Shown: positions 34,830 through 43,157 of the stretch, piece after piece
How the letters are laid out: every line of letters starts with the position of its first letter
Position numbering within the stretch: position 1 is the first letter of the stretch
Assembly: GCA_035288865.1 (NCBI GenBank)
Contig: DATDZA010000017.1
Coordinates: forward strand, 1 to 64,000
Length of the DNA stretch: 64,000 bases
Source: GCA-2688775 sp035288865
Lineage (GTDB): Archaea > Nanobdellota > Nanobdellia > Woesearchaeales > GW2011-AR4
Direction: 5' to 3'
Translations under genes and position numbers: made by a program
Notes under the pieces: generated by a model
The model's database searches: none
Told to the model about the DNA's origin: nothing
The model's input: the letters and a program-made list of their open reading frames with translations, nothing else

Positions 34830-35663
34830 TTAATAAATCTTAAAATCAATGCAAATCCTATAGAATCCGGGCGAGTATTGTCCGCATTTAACTATGTTAA
34901 TTAGCTTGAAATTTTTTCTTGATTTGATGCAAGCTTTTTTTATCTTCTCATGGGCTTTTTCAAATTCATCCTCGTGTAAAAAATCATAGAAATGGATTAT
35001 TCCGTTTTTCTTAATATATTTTAACGATATCCCAAGAAAACTTTCCGCTCCTTTAGGCAACGGCATCAGAATCCTGCCAAATTTCTTGTTTATTTTGGGC
35101 ATTATTTTTGTTACATCGCCAAGAAAAACTTTGATTTTATTTTCCAGTTTATTTGTTTTGATGTTTTCCAGCGCGTATTTGTGAGCTGTCGGGTTTATTT
35201 CAATTCCATAAACCTCTTTGCATTTTGTATTATTTGCAATTACTAATGGATAAGGGGCAGCGCCGGAAAACATAACAAGTACACTTTCATTTGGTTTAAT
35301 TAAATCAGCAATCCTTTTCCTTTCGCTTGACATCCTTGCAGAAAAATAAACCTTTTCCACGTCTAATTTTATGAAAACATTATTTTCCTTGTGCGTAGTT
35401 TCTTTTCTTTTCTCTCCCGCAATGATTTTTAATTTTGGAGTCCTGAACCTGCCTGAATATTTTTTTGTTTTCTTAAGGATAGTTTTAATGTGATGGTAAG
35501 TTCTTAGAATTGTTTTACCAATTATTTTTTCTTTTTTAGATAATTCTTTAGGAAAGTCAGAAAAAATCAAAATATCACCTACTACATCAAACGAAGTTGG
35601 CATTAATCTAATCTCTTTCTCGCTTAATTTGTCTTTTAGATAATATTTTAAGTTTTTTTTCAT
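34830..35663 (-). CDS. trm5: tRNA (guanine37-N1)-methyltransferase
   Basis: A 277-residue class I SAM methyltransferase of the Trm5/Met10 family. Signatures: KLDVEKVYFSARMSSERKRI, SAM motif VLVMFSGAAPYPLVIA, EINPTAHKYALENI, and catalytic-region MPLPKGAESFL (N/MPLP). It methylates G37 next to the anticodon and guards the reading frame. Slightly short at the N-terminus, as in compact archaeal Trm5b. Start codon 28 nt from the palindromic TATA box. Confidence 0.95.
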   Translation of the reverse strand: MKKNLKYYLKDKLSEKEIRLMPTSFDVVGDILIFSDFPKELSKKEKIIGKTILRTYHHIKTILKKTKKYSGRFRTPKLKIIAGEKRKETTHKENNVFIKLDVEKVYFSARMSSERKRIADLIKPNESVLVMFSGAAPYPLVIANNTKCKEVYGIEINPTAHKYALENIKTNKLENKIKVFLGDVTKIMPKINKKFGRILMPLPKGAESFLGISLKYIKKNGIIHFYDFLHEDEFEKAHEKIKKACIKSRKNFKLINIVKCGQYSPGFYRICIDFKIY

Positions 35664-35687
35664 TTAAATCATCTCTATACACAAAGT

Positions 35688-35695
35688 ATTTAAAT
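35688..35695. promoter_or_regulatory. Palindromic TATA box between trm5 and the divergent membrane gene
   Basis: ATTTAAAT in a 53-bp gap. The centre is 28 nt from the trm5 ATG and 25 nt from the GTG at 35717, so both genes could start leaderless messages from one box. This spacing also supports the GTG start. Confidence 0.55.
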
Positions 35696-35716
35696 CTTCA
35701 TCTGAATGCTTAATTC

Positions 35717-36301
35717 GTGGATGGTAAAAATGGTTTTGGGAAAGAACTTTCAATATCTATAATTTTATTGATAGTCGCTGTTGCAATTACTTTAGTTTTG
35801 ACTGTTGCTTGGCTTGGAGTTTTAGGTATTCCAATAGGACTTGTGTTAATATCATTTTCCATCTGGTATTTTGCAATGTGGTTTTACAAGAAAAATATTT
35901 CATTCAAGATAGCTGCTGTACTTTTGATTTTGCCAATTTTGGCAATTATCTCTTTTTTGTCGGCAAGAAGTACTAATTTTTTTATTGCAATGCTTGGCTT
36001 AAATCCAAATAGCCCGCCTAGCTCAGCGTCTTTTTGGGTTGTTATTGCCAGCTTTACTTATACATTAGTGCTTCCGCTTATACTAAAGGTTACAGGAATA
36101 ATTATAATTATTTATTTTTTAAGAAAGCAAAAAAGTTATAATCACCCAAAAAACTCTCCCAAACCCTTTTGCCCTTTTTTCTCTTTTAATTTAAGCAGTT
36201 CGCTAATCTGCCCTTTGACCCTTTCTTCAGAGAAATCATGCTTATTAACTAATAAATCCATCACTTTCTCTTCATCAATTTGTCCCCATTTCAATTCATA
36301 A
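35717..36301 (+). CDS. Membrane protein overlapping the 3' end of fen
   Basis: A GTG-started frame of 194 codons. Residues ~9-140 hold four hydrophobic spans (SIILLIVAVAITLVLTVAWL onward). The last ~54 residues (NHPKNSPKPFCPFFSFNLSS...) are simply the antisense of the FEN1 C-terminus, with unlike composition. The real protein was probably shorter and lost its stop, or the tail is tolerated. The 160-bp convergent overlap with fen is unusual for this gene-dense but non-overlapping window. No family recognised. Confidence 0.55.
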   Translation: MDGKNGFGKELSISIILLIVAVAITLVLTVAWLGVLGIPIGLVLISFSIWYFAMWFYKKNISFKIAAVLLILPILAIISFLSARSTNFFIAMLGLNPNSPPSSASFWVVIASFTYTLVLPLILKVTGIIIIIYFLRKQKSYNHPKNSPKPFCPFFSFNLSSSLICPLTLSSEKSCLLTNKSITFSSSICPHFNS

Positions 36302-37179
36302 TCTTTATTTACTTTCATGTGCTTAATTAAATCAAACACTTCTTTCCATTCAAATTCGAAATTATCAGCCCATTTTGCCTCACTAAACATAGCATCAAAA
36401 TTATTTGCATGCTTCTTGACCAATTTAATGGCAGATCTCGGCCCTATTCCTTTAATTCCTCCCATGTTAAAATCTGTTCCAATCAGCATTGCCAAAGAAA
36501 TTAATTGGTCTTGGCTTATTGCAAGGTGCTTTAGATTGTCATCAAGTAAAATCATGTCCGGATTTACAGTTTCATAGCTTAATTTGTTTGTTTTCTTTTT
36601 TCTCCCCGCTATGCTGACGTTTCTGATTATTCTGGGAGCTTCAAAAAGCAGGGCATCGGCATCATTTGTTGCAATTGCGTAAGCATCGCCGTTCTTGACA
36701 ATCAAGGAAGCCTGAGCTTCAGCCTCTGAAGGCGCCGTAATTGCCGGCAGACCAAATGCTTCAACTAATTTCTTCGCCTCTTCTTTCATCTCATCGTTCA
36801 GCCTTGAAGTCCTTGAAGCGTATTTTTTCATCAGTTCTTCATCGCCGTCTTCCTTTGCCTTATCTAGATTCTTCTGGGCTTCAATCTTGATTTCCTTTCT
36901 CTTTTCCAGCGTTAATTTTTTCAGCAGAGGCGCCTCGCCGTCAAAAACAAAAGCAAGCTTGACATTATGCTGCATTAAATTTGAAATTCTGGACAATAAT
37001 CCTACCAAGTGCGACGTCACATTTCCATTCGAGTCCATAAGCAAAGTTCCGTCTCTCTGCCTTATTGAACTCAAAAACTGGTACAGCCACATAGAAGCAT
37101 CTACAGCCAGAATTTTGTTCTGCAAAGCATCAATCTCAATTTCCTTAATCAACAATAATTCAGTTAATGCGACTCCCAT
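36142..37179 (-). CDS. fen: Flap endonuclease 1
   Basis: A 345-residue FEN1/XPG nuclease. The N-domain has VDASMWLYQFL and FVFDGEAP; the I-domain has APSEAEAQAS, ATNDADAL and GTDFNMGGIKGIGPRSAIKL (the helix-hairpin-helix). These supply the two-metal acidic site. The C-terminal QKGLGEFF is a PCNA-interacting (PIP) box. It removes 5' flaps during lagging-strand maturation and base-excision repair. PCNA and RFC are also in the window. Confidence 0.97.
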   Translation of the reverse strand: MGVALTELLLIKEIEIDALQNKILAVDASMWLYQFLSSIRQRDGTLLMDSNGNVTSHLVGLLSRISNLMQHNVKLAFVFDGEAPLLKKLTLEKRKEIKIEAQKNLDKAKEDGDEELMKKYASRTSRLNDEMKEEAKKLVEAFGLPAITAPSEAEAQASLIVKNGDAYAIATNDADALLFEAPRIIRNVSIAGRKKKTNKLSYETVNPDMILLDDNLKHLAISQDQLISLAMLIGTDFNMGGIKGIGPRSAIKLVKKHANNFDAMFSEAKWADNFEFEWKEVFDLIKHMKVNKDYELKWGQIDEEKVMDLLVNKHDFSEERVKGQISELLKLKEKKGQKGLGEFFG

Positions 37180-37257
37180 TTTGTTAAATTTTTTATTTTA
37201 TGGTTTATTTTATTATAAACTAATGTTTTAATTAATGCACATGTTTTTTCCACAGCA

Positions 37258-37325
37258 AGGGTGGGTGGAGGGCGGATAAACAATACTTAGTGCAATTATT
37301 AAATTCCCTCCCTTAGGAATTATTT
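37258..37325 (-). repeat. Dispersed ~65-bp element, copy B
   Basis: Minus strand: AATTCCTAAGGGAGGGAA, then TTTAATAATTGCACTAAG, then GTTTATCCGCCCTCCACCC. It shares the purine block, the TTGCACT core and the TTATCC-CCACCC end with copy A, and the ends with copy C. GGAGGG pairs with CCCTCC. It lies 23 bp after the stop of the winged-helix gene and 79 bp before the fen start. Confidence 0.65.
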
Positions 37326-37347
37326 TAAAATGAAATTACAACTAATT

Positions 37348-38331
37348 TTAAATCTGCTTGAAAGTCAGATTGTTTAATTCTTTCTTTATCATTTCCTCTG
37401 CTTTTGCTGACAATTCTCCCGGTGACAAAACAATAACCGGAAGTTTCTTGAACTGCCCTTTGACGTAGGCATTGCTCAAATCTGAATCGCTGATTCTTTT
37501 CTTGTTCTTTGCTTTGCAATAGTACTGCAGACTACCCATCACGCTTGGAATTTCTATGATAAAATCAATTTCGGAATTTTTCTTGGTGACTTCAGTACTG
37601 ATGATATCAATCTTGTTTTTCTCAAAGAATTTCATAATATTTTTCATAAACTCGTCTTCTTTTGAACTTTCTTTTGGCTTTCTGCCTCGAGCTTTCTGTT
37701 GAATTGGCTTTTCCACTGCTTCTTTCAGCTGCTGCTGAAATTTCTCTGCAGGCTCTTCTTCAATTTTTTTCTCAATAGGAAATTCTCTTTGCTTTTGCAC
37801 TATTTCAGATTGTTTCTGCTGAATTTCTTTTTTAATTTCCGTCTGTATTTTTGTTTCTTCTTTAACTTCTATCTTATCAACTTTTTCAGCAATACCTAAC
37901 TTTGATTTAATAATTTTTCCTGCTTCCTCGTCCGAATCCAAAAACCATTTCCAGAAAATCTCGCTTGTATCGCCGTATTTGACATTCAACGGCATTGCAA
38001 AATCTTTTATTTCCCTTAATGCCACTCTGATTACAGGCACCTGCTCAGAATCCCTTAAAATCTTGTTTTCTTTTAGCAGCTCAAGAGCTTTAAGTTCCTT
38101 CTCATTCAAATTAGATGTATATTTTAGGAGCATAGCTTCCTGCCCGGCAAGATAATACAGCGGAGAGCCGCCGACTTTTATTGCAGAAATCTTCATCTTT
38201 TTTGTTGCGGTCAGCTCAGCAAGATGCGCGGAAGCCATCACCATGTCCATTCCTATAAGCTTTGAAATTTGTATAGGTAGCACAGGGCCTTTCATCTTTA
38301 CAAAGTCTATAATTTTGTCTCTGTGGTCCAT
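37348..38331 (-). CDS. Winged-helix protein with C-terminal nuclease-like domain
   Basis: A 327-residue protein. Residues 1-65 form a winged helix (DHRDKIIDFVKMKGPVLPIQISKLIGMD). Residues ~145-225 are a Glu/Lys/Gln-rich coiled linker. Residues ~230-320 have a restriction-endonuclease-like pattern, SEIDFIIEIPSVMGSLQYYCKAKNKK with candidate D and K residues, then LPVIVLSPGELSAKAEEMI. The architecture suggests a DNA-binding factor in repair or chromosome work. It lies in a block of nucleic-acid enzymes and 44 bp downstream of endA. No name can be given. Confidence 0.7.
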   Translation of the reverse strand: MDHRDKIIDFVKMKGPVLPIQISKLIGMDMVMASAHLAELTATKKMKISAIKVGGSPLYYLAGQEAMLLKYTSNLNEKELKALELLKENKILRDSEQVPVIRVALREIKDFAMPLNVKYGDTSEIFWKWFLDSDEEAGKIIKSKLGIAEKVDKIEVKEETKIQTEIKKEIQQKQSEIVQKQREFPIEKKIEEEPAEKFQQQLKEAVEKPIQQKARGRKPKESSKEDEFMKNIMKFFEKNKIDIISTEVTKKNSEIDFIIEIPSVMGSLQYYCKAKNKKRISDSDLSNAYVKGQFKKLPVIVLSPGELSAKAEEMIKKELNNLTFKQI

Positions 38332-38375
38332 AACCTAAACTAAAGAAGCTGGTTATATATATTTTGTTGTTAGAA

Positions 38376-38969
38376 TTATGGCCTTAACCACCGGCACTCG
38401 TAGAATGTAACATCCTGCTCCGAATCAACAATCCCTATTAAAAGCCGTTTCTTGGTGGAGTGGGCAACCCTGTTCTTGGCTGCGAATTCGTACCATGTCA
38501 ACGCCGAACTCTCATGCACCGGAAATACTACCCATCTTGCGTGATCTTCTCCTGGCTTCACGCCTCGGTCATAAATTCTGAAATCTGCTCCAAACTTTAA
38601 AGCAGTTTTTATGATGTATCCTCTGTTTCTAATATCTTTATAGACACAATATCTTATCCAGAAATTAGGCTCGGTTTTTTGGGATTTCTTCAGCAAATCT
38701 TCTGATTTAATTTCCTTATTTTTTGAATCATAAGCTATTAATTTTTTTTTATCAACAAGATAAAGCGCTTCAATCAAAGAAAGTTGCACTCTGCCATCCT
38801 CAAGCAAAGTTCCATATCTGCTTTGGTTATAGAGCTCCCTAGCAGGATCTGAGCTTTCTGTAAGCACTCTTTCCTTTGAAAAATATGCTTTGACAGGCTC
38901 TCTGATTTCTTTTAATTCTTTATCTTCCTTCTTAGGAAGAACTTTAGATTCTTCCTTTTTCTTTGGCAT
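38376..38969 (-). CDS. endA: tRNA-splicing endonuclease
   Basis: A 197-residue archaeal intron endonuclease. The C-terminal catalytic domain has the triad Tyr133 (FRIYDRG), His143 (EDHARWVV) and Lys173/174 (HSTKKRLL). The ~180-residue size fits the alpha4 homotetramer type rather than the fused or three-unit types. It cuts bulge-helix-bulge structures. The window carries a tRNA-Gly with two introns, one in a non-canonical position, which this enzyme would have to process. The N-terminal ~25 residues are a charged extension (KKKEESKVLPKKEDK). Confidence 0.96.
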   Translation of the reverse strand: MPKKKEESKVLPKKEDKELKEIREPVKAYFSKERVLTESSDPARELYNQSRYGTLLEDGRVQLSLIEALYLVDKKKLIAYDSKNKEIKSEDLLKKSQKTEPNFWIRYCVYKDIRNRGYIIKTALKFGADFRIYDRGVKPGEDHARWVVFPVHESSALTWYEFAAKNRVAHSTKKRLLIGIVDSEQDVTFYECRWLRP

Positions 38970-39077
38970 GGTAAAATGATAGATAAAGATATTGATGGGT
39001 GTTTAAAAAGGTTGTTTATTTCGAAATTAATTTTTCAAACAAAAACCCTTATAAATTATATTCTTATTCTATACAGT

Positions 39078-39968
39078 ATGCAACTTACATTTTTGGGAAC
39101 ATCTTCAATGGTTCCGACAAAAGAAAGAAACCAGATAGCAGTTTTCCTTAGTTATGGCACTGAAGGAATTTTATTTGACTGCGGTGAAGGAACTCAGCGA
39201 CAATTCAAGATTGCAGGAATACCGCTAAGCAAAGTAACAAAAATTTTGCTGAGCCACTGGCATGGCGACCATGTTCTGGGACTGCCCGGATTGATGCAGA
39301 CTTTAAGTTCTACTGATTATACCGGAACTCTTGAAATTTATGGGCCGGCAGGAACAAAAAAAAGAATGGAAAAAATGTTCGAGGCATTTGTGTTTGATAA
39401 AAAACTTAATTTCAAGGTTGAAGAGGTCAAATCAGGAAAATTTTTTGAAAATGGCGATTTCGATCTGGAATCATATCCGCTCGAGCACGGAATTGAAACT
39501 TTGGGATTTAAATTCACAGAAAAAGACAAGAGAAAAGTTGACATGAAGAAAGTAAAGAAATTTGGAATTCCGGAAGGCCCTTTGATTGGAAAATTGCAGC
39601 AAGGCCATTCGATTGAGCATAACGGCAAAAAAATAAACCCTGATGATGTGACTGATATTGAAAAGGGAAAGAAAGTTGCGTATGTAACTGACACAGTTTT
39701 ATGCAGCGGCTGTTACAAAACTGCAGAAGGCGCTGATTTATTGATTTGCGAAGCAACATACTCCTCAAAATTAGCTGATAAAGGCGAAGAATATGGCCAT
39801 ATGACGGCAAAACAAGCGGGACAACTAGCTAACAAATCCAATGCTAAACAATTGGTTTTAATTCATTTCAGCGCAAGATACAAAAATACGCAAGAGTTGG
39901 AAGAGGACGCAAGAGATGTTTTTGATAATGTAATCTGCGCAAAAGATTTCATGAAGATTGATTTATAA
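39078..39968 (+). CDS. rnz: Ribonuclease Z
   Basis: A 296-residue metallo-beta-lactamase-fold tRNA 3'-endonuclease. The start MQLTFLGTSSMVPTKERNQ is the family norm and follows TTATAAATTAT by ~25 nt; the longer upstream frame is rejected. Zinc motif HWHGDH is at residues 60-65, then DTVLCSGC and HFSARY. It cuts 3' trailers from pre-tRNA. A hairpin directly after the stop codon probably ends the message. Confidence 0.95.
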   Translation: MQLTFLGTSSMVPTKERNQIAVFLSYGTEGILFDCGEGTQRQFKIAGIPLSKVTKILLSHWHGDHVLGLPGLMQTLSSTDYTGTLEIYGPAGTKKRMEKMFEAFVFDKKLNFKVEEVKSGKFFENGDFDLESYPLEHGIETLGFKFTEKDKRKVDMKKVKKFGIPEGPLIGKLQQGHSIEHNGKKINPDDVTDIEKGKKVAYVTDTVLCSGCYKTAEGADLLICEATYSSKLADKGEEYGHMTAKQAGQLANKSNAKQLVLIHFSARYKNTQELEEDARDVFDNVICAKDFMKIDL

Positions 39969-40016
39969 CAAGGGTTTCGCCCCTTGAGGACGAAAAACTT
40001 TTTGCGAAAAAGTTTT
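39969..40016 (+). terminator. Double hairpin after rnz
   Basis: CAAGGG 39969-39974 pairs with CCCTTG 39981-39986, starting at the base after the stop codon. AAAACTTTTT 39994-40003 then pairs perfectly with AAAAAGTTTT 40007-40016. Position and shape fit transcript 3'-end formation; the second arm recalls the GAAACTTTTT stem at 405-469. Confidence 0.6.
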
Positions 40017-40155
40017 ATCAAAAATTGTACTTTCTTCGATGGCACTCGCTAAAATAAACTTATGGGCTGGTCAGACTTATAGAACAAACCGTGCACCATT
40101 GGACATCTTCACCCAAACTATTTAAACCCGTTCTCACATTTAAATTCTGAATAAT

Positions 40156-40557
40156 ATGACCAACAAGACAAAAGGCTCTAACTCAGAGAGAGAATTGCTG
40201 CATATGTTCTGGGCAAAAGGATTTGCGGCCATACGCAGCGCAGGTTCCGGCTCAATGAAATATCCGGGTCCGGATTTGTTAGTAGGCAACTTAGTCAGAA
40301 GAATGTCCATTGAATGCAAATCATCAAAAGTAAATAAAATATATCTTACAGAAGGGGATGTCAACCAGTTAAAGAATTTCTCCAAAGTATTTGATGCGCA
40401 TCCCTGGTTTGCAGTGCGTTTCTTCAGAAAAGACTGGCTGTTTGTCAGCATCGAAGACTTGGCAAAAACGCCAACAGGCTATGTTATAGATGAAAGGACA
40501 GCAGAACTAAAAGGAATTTCATTCAATGAACTTATAATTTATGAAATAAACAAATAG
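40156..40557 (+). CDS. hjc: Holliday junction resolvase Hjc
   Basis: A 133-residue archaeal Hjc of the PD-(D/E)XK fold. Active-site residues are E11 (SERELL), D40 (YPGPDLLV) and E53-x-K55 (SIECKS), with the characteristic RSAGSGS turn. It resolves four-way junctions in recombination and fork repair. TATTTAAA lies ~30 nt upstream. Its TAG stop is inside the left arm of a hairpin of the AGAGAAYTTTGA family. Confidence 0.96.
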   Translation: MTNKTKGSNSERELLHMFWAKGFAAIRSAGSGSMKYPGPDLLVGNLVRRMSIECKSSKVNKIYLTEGDVNQLKNFSKVFDAHPWFAVRFFRKDWLFVSIEDLAKTPTGYVIDERTAELKGISFNELIIYEINK

Positions 40558-40643
40558 AAAACTTTGAAACATCCACAATTTCAATATTTCATTAAAAGTT
40601 CTCTAAGAGAATTTTGATGAACTCATAAATCTTCAAAATTCTC
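40556..40643 (+). repeat. Two hairpins of the AGAGAAYTTTGA family after hjc
   Basis: AGAAAACTTT 40556-40565 pairs with AAAGTTCTCT 40595-40604 (one mismatch). GAGAATTTTGA 40607-40617 pairs perfectly with TCAAAATTCTC 40633-40643. The order, an AGAAAACTTTGAA hairpin next to a GAGAATTTTG hairpin, is the same pair as at 15.4 kb but reversed in order. Confidence 0.8.
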
Positions 40644-40656
40644 AATAAAAGAAAAA

Positions 40657-40863
40657 TCAGCGTCTTTTCTTCATTGACCTTTCAATCGTAATCTCTTCTT
40701 TGATTACTTTGTCAACTACCCTTTCGATGTGCATCTCGATTCTTGCTATCCTGCGCTCCATCAAAACCATAATCCTCAAAGAATAAACTATAGCTGCCAA
40801 AGTTCCTATTATTATAGCAAGTGTCACGTCTGGCACTGTTAAAGTCTCAAGTCCGAAAGCCAT
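40657..40863 (-). CDS. Small membrane protein with one span and charged helix
   Basis: A 68-residue protein, MAFGLETLTVPDVTLAIIIG followed by TLAAIVYSLRIMVLMERRI, then a long charged helix (EMHIERVVDKVIKEEITIERS) and a basic end. One membrane span with a cytoplasmic coiled tail. The pattern is compact and clean, so it is probably real, but no function is known to me. Confidence 0.7.
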   Translation of the reverse strand: MAFGLETLTVPDVTLAIIIGTLAAIVYSLRIMVLMERRIARIEMHIERVVDKVIKEEITIERSMKKRR

Positions 40864-40979
40864 CTAATCACCTCAATTTTTGTTAATACTCTCTATTTTT
40901 TTGGTTATTTATAAAACTTTCGATAATGCCTCCTTTGCACAATAACTCATTAACCTGTCTAGTTTCTTACCTTTAATAT

Positions 40980-41597
40980 TTACCCGAACTTTGACAATAT
41001 CTGCCGCCCTATTTTTGCAATATACTCTTTAGTTTTATTGCCTTCCTTGGTTCCATTATTAGAGATTTCAATGAGGTATCCATCCTTCGTAAACCAGAGA
41101 TGATAATAATAGATGCCCGGTTTATTGAACTCGGCACCATAATCCTCATCGCTGTTAACATGAAATTTGCTCTGGTCACCAAAATCATTCTCGCTTATAA
41201 TGCCTTTAGAACTAACATAGTGCCCGGAGTTATATTGGTACGTGCCATTTAGGTCTTCTGGATTTGTAATTTTCCCAATATAGTGAATTGTCACTTCAGT
41301 ATCCTTCACGCTGTTAATGGTGTAGGTACACCAGGTACTGTAATTATTTAAGTACACAGTTTGATTATATACCCACCCCTCTATTTGGCAATCAGTTCCA
41401 TTGAGGACTATCGGCCCAAAAGTTCTATTGGAAGTCATCAATCCAAGTTGCTTAAGGTCTTGTTCATTAAGCACCAGTTCCTGAACTCCAGATATAGTAT
41501 GGGTTGAGCCATTTTGAATTAAAGGTGGTCTTTCATCTTGCATTGAGCATCCTCCAATAAATATGAGGAGAATTGCTAAAATTGTAGTTAGTTTCAC
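40980..41597 (-). CDS. Lipoprotein of unknown function
   Basis: A 205-residue lipoprotein: MKLTTILAILLIFIGGC with Cys 17. The mature chain is rich in Asn, Thr and Tyr and has several N-x-T/S sequons (NGS, NRT, NGT, NQT, NYST), plausible N-glycosylation sites, plus one Cys pair (TDCQIEG and STWCTY). The end IAKIGRQILSKFG is helical. No family recognised. Confidence 0.65.
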   Translation of the reverse strand: MKLTTILAILLIFIGGCSMQDERPPLIQNGSTHTISGVQELVLNEQDLKQLGLMTSNRTFGPIVLNGTDCQIEGWVYNQTVYLNNYSTWCTYTINSVKDTEVTIHYIGKITNPEDLNGTYQYNSGHYVSSKGIISENDFGDQSKFHVNSDEDYGAEFNKPGIYYYHLWFTKDGYLIEISNNGTKEGNKTKEYIAKIGRQILSKFG

Positions 41598-41735
41598 AAT
41601 ATCACTTTAATTTTATAGAGAGATGATTATTATTTTTAAATATTACTAAAAGAGTGCCAGGTGGAGGTGACCTCCCTAACCAAAATTGACATCAGATAGC
41701 TTTCCTTTTTAGTTTGAAAAAACTTTTTATAACAA

Positions 41736-43088
41736 TTACTTGGAGTCGTTCTTTACTTTTTTGCCTCTATTCATCATCCAAGCCTTTTTTGTTGTGTACT
41801 GCGCAGGATTTTTTATCTTGGCGCAGAAAGAGTCAGGACTGCAAACCCTTAAATCAGTGTAGTAATTTTGCTGATTAATCAGAACAACATTATTTTCTCG
41901 CCTGGGGCAATTGGGTGGCAAAATCTTTTTTCTTTGCTGCTTGTGATATCTAACCTGCCCAATCAAATAAATTTCTTTCAAAGGCTCTCTGTTCTTGTCA
42001 TTCCATTCTTTAAGTTTTTTCTCAATCATGTCATAATCCCAGCCTATGGAAGTAAAATAATTCACCAATACAAACAAAGCCCTTTTTCTTCCGTCTTCAA
42101 GGCCATTGAGAATTGTCTTGATGCACGGCGGAAATAATTCTTCAGGCAAAGCAGATGCAGGCCCTTCAAATTCTTTTCCGGATTTTGGCTCTGTTTCATC
42201 ATCTTCCTTTGCATGAAAATCAAGCGCCTCAACAAATAATCTTTTTGCTTCTTCTCTTTCTGCATTTGTCCTGTCAAGAAATTTATGGGAACTTATTTTG
42301 ACCTTATCAGGCAAGGCAAACTCTTTTTTGAACAGCATAACCTTTTCTGGATTTAATGGCACCGACACAAGCCCGGATTTTTCATGAAGAGAATAAGGCA
42401 TCCTATAAAGATGTCGGGGAGATATCAGCAAAGTGTCCATTTGCAGAATTGAATCAGGATTAAATTTCTTCACGCCTCTTTCTTCATACAGCACTTCACT
42501 TGCAATTTTTCCTGTTTTTTCAAGAACTTTTGAAATGTTGCCCTCAAGCTTCAAAATTGCATCTCCAAACTCAGGCAGTATCATGTGCTTGATGTAAAGC
42601 GCAATTTTTCTCGGTGCATCGGGAAACAGATTTTTTATGTCCCCATTTTTTATTCTCTCAGGAAACGCCTCATAAGGCACCCCGATGTGGAATCCCTTGT
42701 TGCCGGAAAATTTGCAGGAAATGGATTTTATTTTATGGAATTTCAGCGCTTTAATAACCAAATCAGCGGCAATTTTCGAATAGTCAAAAACTATACAATC
42801 AATATCAATTATTAAATCCCACCCAATCCTTAAATCCTCCAGTTCCTGCCGTCTCATGGTGGGGTCGAGCTGCAGCGGGTCTTTCCATAATTCTTCAGAA
42901 GCGTGAAAAGAAGTTGCGCCCTGCTTTGCCAATTCAAGAATGTCGCTTGCATGTCTCAGCACATCTGGCCTCTTGCCAAACTGCTCGTTAAAGCGCGCAG
43001 CAACTTCCCGGTCTGCAGAGTTTGTAATTATTTCTTCCTGTATGTCCGCTCTCTTATAATGGCTTAATGATACATTGATAGGAATCAT
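41736..43088 (-). CDS. Fused DNA primase (PriS catalytic core plus PriL iron-sulphur domain)
   Basis: A 450-residue single-chain primase. The N-terminal part has the PriS active site: IIDID with D95 and D97, and FSGNKGFHIG (127-136). The C-terminal part has the PriL 4Fe-4S domain with C322 (PPCIKTILNG), C394 (LPPNCPRR), C416 (LRVCSPD) and C422 (SFCAK), followed by NPAQY. The large non-catalytic parts of PriL are missing. Such a fused, shortened primase is known from Nanoarchaeum and relatives and is a marker of DPANN. It makes RNA/DNA primers for replication. Confidence 0.9.
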   Translation of the reverse strand: MIPINVSLSHYKRADIQEEIITNSADREVAARFNEQFGKRPDVLRHASDILELAKQGATSFHASEELWKDPLQLDPTMRRQELEDLRIGWDLIIDIDCIVFDYSKIAADLVIKALKFHKIKSISCKFSGNKGFHIGVPYEAFPERIKNGDIKNLFPDAPRKIALYIKHMILPEFGDAILKLEGNISKVLEKTGKIASEVLYEERGVKKFNPDSILQMDTLLISPRHLYRMPYSLHEKSGLVSVPLNPEKVMLFKKEFALPDKVKISSHKFLDRTNAEREEAKRLFVEALDFHAKEDDETEPKSGKEFEGPASALPEELFPPCIKTILNGLEDGRKRALFVLVNYFTSIGWDYDMIEKKLKEWNDKNREPLKEIYLIGQVRYHKQQRKKILPPNCPRRENNVVLINQQNYYTDLRVCSPDSFCAKIKNPAQYTTKKAWMMNRGKKVKNDSK

Positions 43089-43157
43089 ATGCCAGGGAAT
43101 GTTTTTTGGTTTTTAATAGTTATGTTTAATATTTAAGAATGACGTAATAACCACTTA

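Noticed and set aside
41663..41675. GGAGG/CCTCC hairpin upstream of the lipoprotein gene
   Set aside because: A five-base stem with a three-base loop is too short to support as an element on its own.
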